Shown in pieces: positions 4,982 through 10,517 of a DNA stretch of 10,517 nt; the stretch's first letter is position 1, and every line of letters starts with the position of its first letter. The notes beneath the pieces are model-generated. The model did not search any database. It was not told the DNA's origin and saw only the letters and a list, made by a program, of their open reading frames with translations. The stretch lies in NCBI GenBank assembly GCA_900320815.1, contig ONTY01000031.1, forward strand, positions 1-10,517. Direction: 5' to 3'. Source of the DNA: an uncultured Pseudomonadota bacterium (GTDB taxonomy: Bacteria > Pseudomonadota > Gammaproteobacteria > Burkholderiales > Burkholderiaceae_C). A program made the position numbers and the translations under genes.

Positions 4982-5058
4982 TGGTGGTGGTAGCTGGAAT
5001 CGAACCGGCGACCTTGGGGTTATGAATCCCACGCTCTAACCATCTGAGCTATACCACC
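4982..5058 (-). tRNA. tRNA-Met (CAU anticodon), elongator type, at the element integration site
   Basis: The 77-nt gene folds as a cloverleaf: acceptor GGTGGTA with TACCACC, D arm GCTC with GAGC, anticodon loop TTCATAA giving CAT (5022-5024 on the plus strand), T loop TTCGATT, discriminator A and encoded CCA. The CAU anticodon with this acceptor points to elongator Met; the lysidine-modified tRNA-Ile2 also has a CAU anticodon gene sequence and cannot be fully excluded. Two stems contain an A-C mismatch: A31-C39 in the anticodon stem (5027 with 5019) and C51-A63 in the T stem (5007 with 4995). The odd base could lie on either strand of each stem. One transition in the 3' half (C39 to T, A63 to G) would restore each pair, which may reflect replacement of the 3' half by the element. 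Confidence 0.93.
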
Positions 5059-5076
5059 GAAAGAGCGAAGTCGCGC

Positions 5077-5082
5077 ATTGTA
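5077..5082 (-). promoter_or_regulatory. Likely -10 element of the tRNA-Met promoter
   Basis: On the minus strand TACAAT is followed by a GC-rich discriminator (GCGCGAC), as in stable-RNA promoters under stringent control, and would start the transcript about 12 nt before the tRNA. No good -35 hexamer is seen 16-18 bp upstream. The -10 is flanked by CGCGC and GCGCG arms. Confidence 0.4.
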
Positions 5083-5111
5083 GCGCGCGGCGGGGCAGGG
5101 TGGGCTGCTTT

Positions 5112-5888
5112 TTACTGGTTCTTGAAGACGGCTTTGCGCTTGTTCATGAAGGCGTCCATGCCTTCTTTTTGGTCTTCGGTGGCAAACAGCGAGTGGAACA
5201 GGCGGCGCTCAAACATTACGCCGTCGCTCAGGGTGCCTTCGTAGGCGCGGTTGACGCTTTCCTTGGCGGCCATCACGGCTACGCGCCCGTAGCTGGCAAT
5301 CTTGCCGGCGGCCTCCAGCGCCTCTTCCATGAGTTTGTCGGCGGGCACGACGCGGCTGACAAGCCCGGCGCGTTCGGCTTCGTCGGCTTTCATCATGCGG
5401 CCCGTGAGAATCATGTCCATCGCCTTGGCTTTGCTGATGGCGCGCGGCAGGCGCTGCGTGCCGCCTGCCCCTGGGATGATGCCCAGCGTGATTTCGGGCT
5501 GGCCAAAGCGCGCGCTGTCGGCGGCGATGATGAAGTCGCACATCATCGCCAGCTCGCAGCCGCCGCCCAAGGCAAAGCCACTGACGGCGGCGATGACGGG
5601 CTTGCGGATGGTGCGGATGACTTCCCAGCCGCTGATGAAGTTGTTGTTGTAGACCTGCGCGAAGCTAAAGGGAGCCATCTCGGCAATGTCAGCGCCGGCG
5701 GCAAAGGCTTTTTCACTGCCGGTGATGATGATGCAGCCGATGGCGGGGTCAGCGTCGTAGGCTTTGAGCGCCTGGCCCAGCTCGTCCATGAGCGGGCTGC
5801 ACAGCGCGTTGAGTTGTTTGGGGCGGTTGAGGGTGATGACGCCAGTATTGCCGTTTTCGGTGCGCGTCTGGATGAATTCGTAGCTCAT
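5112..5888 (-). CDS. Enoyl-CoA hydratase/isomerase family protein (crotonase, 258 aa)
   Basis: It should hydrate trans-2-enoyl-CoA to 3-hydroxyacyl-CoA in fatty-acid beta-oxidation or a related acyl-CoA degradation route in the cytoplasm (EC 4.2.1.17 type). Length is typical for single-domain bacterial crotonases. Both catalytic glutamates are present: E112 in [11 protein letters not shown] and E132 in [15 protein letters not shown], with the same 20-residue spacing as Glu144 and Glu164 of rat mitochondrial crotonase. Oxyanion-hole residues correspond to A66 ([11 protein letters not shown]) and G109. The start at 5888 gives the usual family N-terminus (MSYEFI); AGGAG lies 10 nt before it, a somewhat long gap. 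An in-frame ATG at 5942 would run through the leader hairpin and is rejected. No other beta-oxidation gene is adjacent, so the exact substrate is unknown. It ends 53 bp upstream of the tRNA. Confidence 0.92.
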   Translation of the reverse strand: MSYEFIQTRTENGNTGVITLNRPKQLNALCSPLMDELGQALKAYDADPAIGCIIITGSEKAFAAGADIAEMAPFSFAQVYNNNFISGWEVIRTIRKPVIAAVSGFALGGGCELAMMCDFIIAADSARFGQPEITLGIIPGAGGTQRLPRAISKAKAMDMILTGRMMKADEAERAGLVSRVVPADKLMEEALEAAGKIASYGRVAVMAAKESVNRAYEGTLSDGVMFERRLFHSLFATEDQKEGMDAFMNKRKAVFKNQ

Positions 5889-5917
5889 ATGCGAATGGCT
5901 CCTGCTTTGGTTGGAAG

Positions 5918-5940
5918 AAAAAACGCGCCCGCCCGGGCGC
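5918..5940 (-). terminator. Terminator-like hairpin between ilvA and the enoyl-CoA hydratase gene
   Basis: On the minus strand GCGCCC and GGGCGC (5935-5940 with 5925-5930) form a 6-bp stem with a 4-nt loop, followed by six T residues. It lies about 140 nt after the ilvA stop and only about 30 nt before the hydratase ATG. That leaves almost no room for a promoter between hairpin and gene, so it may work as a leader attenuator as well as an ilvA terminator. Confidence 0.7.
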
Positions 5941-6082
5941 ATGAGGGCGGACTATAAGCCGTTGCGCTGCATGGTGCGTGCACGCCGGCGCGGAAAGAAG
6001 AGCAGATTTTGTTGGTATACCGTGTTTGCCGGTGTGATATGCCGTCAATGGGTTTCTGTGGTATGGGGTATTTGCGCTTTTC

Positions 6083-7642
6083 TCAACCCGCCAGAAACAG
6101 CCTGTAGGCGGGGTTGCTGGTTTCGTCGGTGTAGGGATAGCCGAGGGTGCGCAGGAACTCCTGCAGCGCCGCTTCATCAGCGGCGGGTGCCTGGATGCCC
6201 ACGAGCACATGCCCCTCGTCGGCGCCCTGGTTGCGGTAGTGAAAGAGCGAAATGTTCCACGAGGGCTGCATGAGGGTGAGAAACTTCATCAGCGCGCCTG
6301 GCCGCTCTGGGAACGAGAAGTGCAGCAGCCGCTCGTCGTGCGCCAGCGTGGAATGCCCGCCAATCATGTCGCGCACATGTTCCTTGGCGAGTTCGTCGCC
6401 GCTCAAATCCAGCGCGCGAAAGCCGGCAGCGTCAAACGCGGCAGCCAGCGTTTTTGATTCGCCCGCGCTGTGCGTGCCCACACCCACGAAGACATGCGCG
6501 CGCTGCGCGTCGCTGATGCGGTAGTTGAACTCGGTAATCGCCCGCGGGCCGCCCGGCAGCCGCTCAATGGTTTGCAGAAAGCGCCGGAAGCTGCCGCGCT
6601 CCTCTGGAATGGTCACAGCCAGCAGCGCCTCTTTTGCCTCGCCCACTTCGGCACGCCCGGCCACATAGCGCAGGCGGTCAAAGTTCATGTTCGCGCCAGA
6701 CAGAATGGCGGCGCAGCTTTGCCCACGGATGTCGCGGCTGGCGGCGTACTGCTTGATGGCGGCCACGGGCATGGCGCCCGACGGCTCCACGATGGAGCGC
6801 GTGTCGATGAAGATGTCGCGGATGGCGGCGCACACGGCGTCGTTGTCAACGATGACGAAATCATCGACGACTTCGCGCGCCAGGCGCAGCGTCTCATCGC
6901 CCACGCGCTTGACGGCGGTGCCGTCGGCGAACAGCCCCACATCGTCCAGCACCACATGCTGCCCCGCGCGCACGGAGCGCGCCATGGCGTCCGAGTCGCC
7001 CATCTGCACGCCAATCACGCGCACTTCGGGGCGCACAGCCTTGATGTAGGCGCCCACGCCGCCAATCAGCCCGCCGCCGCCGATGGCGGCAAACACGGCG
7101 TGCAGCGGCCCCTGATGCTGGCGCAGGATTTCCATGCCGATGGTGCCTTGGCCGGCGATGACGAGCGGGTCGTCAAACGGGTGGATGAAGGTCAGCCCCT
7201 GTTTTTGCTGCAGCGCCAGGGCGCTTTCGTAGGCGTCGGAGTAGCTGTCGCCCGCCAGCACCACCTCGCCGCCGCGCGCGCGCACGGCGTCCACCTTCAC
7301 CTGCGGCGTGGTGGTGGGCATGACGATGACGGCGCGCGCCCCCAGCCGCTGCGCCGCCAGCGCCACGCCCTGCGCGTGGTTGCCGGCGCTGGCGCAAATC
7401 ACGCCTTTTTGCAGCTGCCCAGGGGTGAGGTGCGCCATCTTGTTGTAGGCGCCGCGCAGCTTGAAGCTGAACACGGGCTGCTGGTCTTCGCGCTTGAGCA
7501 GCACCTCGCAACCAAGGCGGCGGCTCAGGTTGCGCGCCGGCTCCAGCGGCGACTCGATGGCCACGTCGTACACGCGCGCCGTGAGCACGCGCCGGAGGTA
7601 GTCAAAACTGGTCAGGGCAGCGGCGGCGGCAGCGTCTGGCAT
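6083..7642 (-). CDS. ilvA: Threonine ammonia-lyase, biosynthetic (threonine dehydratase, 519 aa)
   Basis: The PLP enzyme deaminates L-threonine to 2-oxobutanoate, the first committed step of isoleucine synthesis (EC 4.3.1.19). Length matches E. coli IlvA (514). The PLP lysine is K61 in FSFKLRGAYNKM, the phosphate-binding glycine loop is at 188-192 (GGGGL), and SASAGNHAQG-type chemistry appears as CASAGNHAQG (83-92). SGANMNFDRLRYV at 315-327 is typical of the biosynthetic form. Two C-terminal ACT-like regulatory domains follow, about 338-410 and 436-508, implying isoleucine feedback inhibition. The start at 7642 gives the normal family N-terminus; an in-frame extension to 7732 reaches into the preceding gene's end. 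Its ribosome site is weak (GAAAGAGAA). Upstream lies an unrelated DUF2726 gene, 86 nt away; no other ilv gene is nearby. Confidence 0.95.
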   Translation of the reverse strand: MPDAAAAAALTSFDYLRRVLTARVYDVAIESPLEPARNLSRRLGCEVLLKREDQQPVFSFKLRGAYNKMAHLTPGQLQKGVICASAGNHAQGVALAAQRLGARAVIVMPTTTPQVKVDAVRARGGEVVLAGDSYSDAYESALALQQKQGLTFIHPFDDPLVIAGQGTIGMEILRQHQGPLHAVFAAIGGGGLIGGVGAYIKAVRPEVRVIGVQMGDSDAMARSVRAGQHVVLDDVGLFADGTAVKRVGDETLRLAREVVDDFVIVDNDAVCAAIRDIFIDTRSIVEPSGAMPVAAIKQYAASRDIRGQSCAAILSGANMNFDRLRYVAGRAEVGEAKEALLAVTIPEERGSFRRFLQTIERLPGGPRAITEFNYRISDAQRAHVFVGVGTHSAGESKTLAAAFDAAGFRALDLSGDELAKEHVRDMIGGHSTLAHDERLLHFSFPERPGALMKFLTLMQPSWNISLFHYRNQGADEGHVLVGIQAPAADEAALQEFLRTLGYPYTDETSNPAYRLFLAG

Positions 7643-7685
7643 GGCGGGTTCTCTTTCAGTGCAGAGGCAAGGGGAAAAGCCGCGC

Positions 7686-7691
7686 ATCATA
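7686..7691 (-). promoter_or_regulatory. Possible -10 element for ilvA
   Basis: TATGAT on the minus strand matches 5 of 6 consensus positions and lies about 44 nt before the ilvA start. The only -35 candidate (TTGCGC) is 19 bp away and poor. Read-through from the upstream cluster is an alternative. Confidence 0.22.
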
Positions 7692-7728
7692 GGGCGCGCT
7701 TTGCTGCGGCGCGCAAAAACGCTGTCGG

Positions 7729-8247
7729 TCACCGCCGCTGCCGTTTCAAATGCGCCAGCACTTTTTTCATATCGGCGCGCACTTCGGCAGCAGAGGGCAC
7801 GCGTGCGTAGCGCAGCACGGTGTAGCCGGCGCGGTTGAGCATGTCGTCGCGTGCGGCGTCTTGCGCTTCTTTGCCACGGTGCGATGAATCGTCGAGTTCT
7901 ATGAGTGCGAGCACTTCGGCGGTTTTTTTATTGCAAATGGCAAAGTCGGCGATTTTGCGGTCAAAGCGGTTGCGTGCGGCGCGAGTTTTGGCATTCAATA
8001 ATGCACCAAAGCTGATTTGTGCCAATATCGCATATTCCGGCAGCGCCTCGACAAGGACGGCAAACATACCCTGCTCGCGGCGCGTGAGCAGGGGTTTGAA
8101 GACGGGTTTTTCCAGCGGCGGCGGGGGCGTCTGTTTTTTTTTGCTCAAAAGCAGCACCAGGAGAAAAGCCGCCACTGTCAACAGTGCCACTGGCCACAGT
8201 GCTTTCCAAAGCGCAAGCCCCACTGGGGCGAAATCGGCAAAGTTCAT
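7729..8247 (-). CDS. Membrane-anchored DUF2726 protein, nuclease-like fold (172 aa)
   Basis: Residues about 12-35 form one hydrophobic segment (ALWPVALLTVAAFLLVLLL) followed by KKK, giving an N-terminal anchor with the rest in the cytoplasm. After a proline-rich linker (40-47), residues about 53-150 carry the DUF2726 pattern: LTRREQGMFAVL, RNRFDRKIADFAIC, ALIELDDSSHRGKEAQDAARDD and AGYTVLRYARV. D101, E117 and D119 fit the spacing of a PD-(D/E)xK-type nuclease core, to which DUF2726 has been linked; activity is not established. The ATG at 8247 overlaps the HAD stop codon as ATGA, with AGGAGGGG just before it, so the two are coupled. The last residues are basic (LKRQRR). Biological role unknown. 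Confidence 0.8.
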   Translation of the reverse strand: MNFADFAPVGLALWKALWPVALLTVAAFLLVLLLSKKKQTPPPPLEKPVFKPLLTRREQGMFAVLVEALPEYAILAQISFGALLNAKTRAARNRFDRKIADFAICNKKTAEVLALIELDDSSHRGKEAQDAARDDMLNRAGYTVLRYARVPSAAEVRADMKKVLAHLKRQRR

Positions 8248-8906
8248 CGCCCCTCCTGCAAGTGCGCGCCCAGCAGCGCCATATCGGGCAGCAGTGCGTC
8301 GGCGCCAGCGGCGCGCAAGGCATCTTCATCGCAGCCTTTGGGCGCATACGCCCACACCGCAGCGCCCGCCGCTTTGCCGGCGCGCACGCCAGTGGGGGTG
8401 TCTTCAATGACCAGACAGCGCGCGGGCGGCACGTCCAGCGCGCGGGCTGCGGCTAAATACACATCCGGAAAGGGTTTATTGCGTGGCACTTCGTGCCCGC
8501 TAAATACGCGCCCCACAAACCACTGTGCCAATTGCAATTTGCCCAATTGCAGCCGCAGTTTTCCCGCGTCTGCACCAGAGGCACATGCAATGCGCCCGCC
8601 ACAGGCGCGGTGTGCGGCGCGCACCGCTTGCGCGGCGCCGGCAATGGGGCGCAGTTTCTCGCGCAGCGCCATGTCGCGCTGCGCGTAAAAATCGGCCATC
8701 CATTCATCGGTGAGTGGTTTGCCGGTGCGCAATTCAATCAGCGAAGTGCGGCTGCGTACGGTGACGCCAACAAACAGCGCCGTGCATTCGGCCAGCGGCA
8801 TGGCCCAGCCGCGCTCAGCGAGCATGTCGCGCAGCACGCGCATGGTGATGGGTTCGCTGTCGGCAAGCACGCCATCGCAATCAAATAAAACGGCGTCAAA
8901 TCGCAT
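8244..8906 (-). CDS. HAD superfamily hydrolase, subfamily IA (phosphatase or phosphomutase, 220 aa)
   Basis: It probably dephosphorylates, or isomerises, a small phosphometabolite via an aspartyl-phosphate. All four HAD motifs are visible: D9 and D11 in LFDCDGVLADSEP, S110 in IACASGAD, K144 in PRNKPFPDVY, and E168-D169 in LVIEDTPTG. The helical cap lies between about 15 and 85, the C1 cap position of beta-phosphoglucomutase and phosphoglycolate phosphatase relatives. The start at 8906 places the first Asp at residue 9, as usual. The alternative ATG at 8942 adds 12 residues and has AGGA directly against the codon, too close to work well. The chosen start also has only a weak ribosome site. It begins 38 nt after the ankyrin gene stop and overlaps the next gene by 4 nt, so the three are probably one operon. 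Substrate unknown. Confidence 0.88.
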   Translation of the reverse strand: MRFDAVLFDCDGVLADSEPITMRVLRDMLAERGWAMPLAECTALFVGVTVRSRTSLIELRTGKPLTDEWMADFYAQRDMALREKLRPIAGAAQAVRAAHRACGGRIACASGADAGKLRLQLGKLQLAQWFVGRVFSGHEVPRNKPFPDVYLAAARALDVPPARCLVIEDTPTGVRAGKAAGAAVWAYAPKGCDEDALRAAGADALLPDMALLGAHLQEGR

Positions 8907-8944
8907 GGGTATAGCTTTCTTGCCGGCAATATATGCAGGCATTC

Positions 8945-10517
8945 CTATGACAAGAGTGGGAGTATACCATTGTCTTCGGCCAGCATCAGGGCAGTTTTTC
9001 CTTGTTCTTGCCGGGCGTGGATATTGGCGCCTTTATCCAGCAGCAGGCGGGCAGTGGTGGTATGCCCCAGTTGCGCGGCAATAAGCAGCGGTGTTTCGCC
9101 GTGAAAGCCGCAGGGGGTGTTGACGGCGGCGCCTTTTTCAAGCAGCAGCCGGGCAATATCGCTGCGCCCGCTGAATGCGGCGGCCAGCAGGGCGTTGAAT
9201 GGGCCGCTGGCGGCGTTGGCGTCGGCGCCTTTTTCAAGCAGCAGGCGCGTGGTGTCGGCGTCGCCGCGGTCAATCGCAAACCACAGCGCGGTTTGGCCCG
9301 GTGTGCCGGGATATTCGTGCAGCGCGGCGTTGGGGTTGGCGCCTTTTTCCAGCAGCAGGCGCGCGGTGTCAATGTGGCCTTCGGCGGCAGCGGCCATGAG
9401 CGGGGTTTTGCCGCTGGCGTCGCTGGCGTCGGCATTGGCGCCGGCCTCCAGCAGGACGCGGGCGGCTTCGGTGTGGCCTTCTTCGGCGGCGTCCAGCAGG
9501 GCGCTGCCGCCTTCGTCGTGCAGTGTGGCGTTGGCGCCGGCGGCCAGCAACAGTTTGAGAATATCGGCGGGCCCGTTGCCGGCGGCAAGGGTGAGGGCCA
9601 GGGAAATGCCCTCAGTTTCTTCGCCAAGGCGCGCATCAGCGCCTTTTTCCAGCAGCAGCTGGGCAATATCTGTGTGCCCGATTTTGGCGGCCAGCATCAG
9701 CGGCGTCCACAGGTGGCGTGCGCCGGCATTGGCGCTGGCGCCGGCGGCGAGCAGCTGCTCGAGTGCGGCGCGATTGTTTTCGCGCACGGCGGCCAGCATA
9801 TTTTCCCAGCCGTCTTCAAAGACGGGTTTTTGCGCGCCAGCGGCGTGCAGCATGGCGACGATGGCGGGGTAGCCTTCTTTGGCGGCCAGCAGCAGGGGGC
9901 TTTCTTTTTCTGCGCCGCTGCCAGCGGCATTTTCTGTGTGGTTTTCTTCGCCTTCGGGCAGGGCAGCGTTGACATTGGCTTTGTGCTCAATGAGCAGGCG
10001 GACGGTTTGGGTATGACCCCGGTGGGCGGCGAGCATGAGGGCATTCCAGCCGTCATCGTCGCGCTCGTTGATTTCAGCGCCGCGCGCCAGCAGCAGCTGC
10101 GCCATTTCGCTGTGGCCGTTTTGGGCGGCAAACATGAGTGGTGTCCAGCCTTCGGCGTCAATGGCGTTGGCGTTGGCGCCTTTTTCAAGCAGCAATTTGG
10201 CAATATCAAGGTGCCCATTTTCTGCGGCGGCGATGAGGGCGGTGGGGGCGAAGTTTTCTCCCTCTTCCAGGGTGGCGTCGGCGCCCAGTCCGCCTGCCAG
10301 CAGGCGCTGCACAGTGGCAATATCGCCAGCTTCTGCGGCGTGCAGCAGCATTTCTTCAGGGGTTGTGGGCAGGTTTTGCTCATTTTGTGTGGCCGACGCA
10401 TTTTTTTGTGGCGCGCCGCTGGCGGCAGGCTGCCCGATGAGTTGCTGGATTTTGTCGCAGCCGCTGGCGGTCAGCGCGAATATGACAGCGGCGCAAATGG
10501 CGGCGGCGTGGCGCAGC
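8945..10517 (-). CDS. Ankyrin-repeat lipoprotein (N-terminus beyond the window edge; 523 residues visible)
   Basis: The frame is open to the right edge. The visible start reads as the end of a lipoprotein signal peptide: a hydrophobic stretch (AAAICAAVIFALTASGC) with lipobox ASGC, Cys at visible residue 20. It is followed by a polar Gln/Asn/Ala-rich linker to about 53. The protein is therefore predicted to be exported and lipid-anchored in the envelope. From about residue 54 to the end there are about 13 ankyrin repeats plus a half repeat, with consensus TPLMLAAxxGHxDIARLLLEKGANxNA. The fourth repeat carries a longer acidic/polar insertion (GEENHTENAAGSGAEKE). An internal Met at 10351 could be mistaken for the start, but would remove the signal peptide. 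Several repeats share near-identical DNA, pointing to recent internal duplication. Ankyrin stacks bind proteins; the partner is unknown. The HAD and DUF2726 genes follow closely. Confidence 0.88.
   Translation of the reverse strand, partial: LRHAAAICAAVIFALTASGCDKIQQLIGQPAASGAPQKNASATQNEQNLPTTPEEMLLHAAEAGDIATVQRLLAGGLGADATLEEGENFAPTALIAAAENGHLDIAKLLLEKGANANAIDAEGWTPLMFAAQNGHSEMAQLLLARGAEINERDDDGWNALMLAAHRGHTQTVRLLIEHKANVNAALPEGEENHTENAAGSGAEKESPLLLAAKEGYPAIVAMLHAAGAQKPVFEDGWENMLAAVRENNRAALEQLLAAGASANAGARHLWTPLMLAAKIGHTDIAQLLLEKGADARLGEETEGISLALTLAAGNGPADILKLLLAAGANATLHDEGGSALLDAAEEGHTEAARVLLEAGANADASDASGKTPLMAAAAEGHIDTARLLLEKGANPNAALHEYPGTPGQTALWFAIDRGDADTTRLLLEKGADANAASGPFNALLAAAFSGRSDIARLLLEKGAAVNTPCGFHGETPLLIAAQLGHTTTARLLLDKGANIHARQEQGKTALMLAEDNGILPLLS

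Noticed and set aside
6003..6055. TTGACG with TATACC upstream of the hydratase as a promoter
   Set aside because: The hexamers are 23 bp apart, too far for sigma70.
6470..7810. Very long plus-strand open frame (446 codons) opposite ilvA
   Set aside because: Its composition (Ala, His, Gly, Arg and Val rich, with no motif) is what high-GC antisense reading of ilvA produces; ilvA is complete with all catalytic motifs. The same applies to the long plus-strand frames at 5100-5957 opposite the hydratase and 9117-9872 opposite the ankyrin gene.
9000..10300. CRISPR-like regular repeats
   Set aside because: The repeated DNA is in frame and encodes LLLEKGA of ankyrin repeats about 33 residues apart; there are no unique spacers.

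Overview
The window looks like a chromosomal segment of a Gram-negative, probably betaproteobacterial (Burkholderiales-like) bacterium, with an integrated mobile element at its left side. The host part (about 5000-10517) is GC-rich. Its IlvA and crotonase sequences, and a tRNA starting GGTGGTATAGCTCAG, resemble that group. The assignment rests on memory of those families and not on a search. Every protein gene and the tRNA lie on the minus strand; the only plus-strand transcription unit I can support is a candidate small antisense RNA.

Region 1 (1 to about 4981, continuing past the left edge) is an integrative and mobilizable element with plasmid character and visibly lower GC than the host. 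Read in the direction of transcription from the tRNA inward, it has: a P4-type tyrosine integrase (3488-4807) with three direct repeats and a palindrome upstream; an intrinsic terminator; an AlpA-like regulator (2788-3099) behind a promoter/operator-like inverted repeat; a 56-residue coiled-coil protein (2437-2607); a leader carrying a candidate countertranscribed RNA on the opposite strand (about 2349-2421); a RepL-like replication initiator (1712-2290); a translationally coupled 76-residue protein (1485-1715); a cluster of three inverted repeats that could be oriT (1372-1480); and a MobV/Mob_Pre relaxase (1-1294, C-terminus off the window). This layout suggests an element that can integrate, excise, replicate as a plasmid with controlled copy number, and be mobilized by a helper conjugation system. 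No cargo gene is visible in the part shown.

Region 2 (4944-5088) is the integration site: an elongator-type tRNA-Met(CAU) gene with encoded CCA, followed by a strong intrinsic terminator. Two A-C mismatches, one in the anticodon stem and one in the T stem, both have one partner in the 3' half of the tRNA. That is the half an integrating element would replace, so the mismatches may mark the recombination scar.

Region 3 (5112-10517) is ordinary host chromosome: an enoyl-CoA hydratase with a terminator-like hairpin in its leader, threonine ammonia-lyase IlvA, and a three-gene cluster. The cluster contains a long ankyrin-repeat lipoprotein (N-terminus off the window), a HAD-family phosphatase and a membrane-anchored DUF2726 protein. 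The last two overlap by ATGA.

The most novel candidates are the rep control module (small coiled-coil protein, antisense RNA, Rep) inside a tRNA-integrated element that also carries a MobV relaxase, and the altered tRNA at the integration site.
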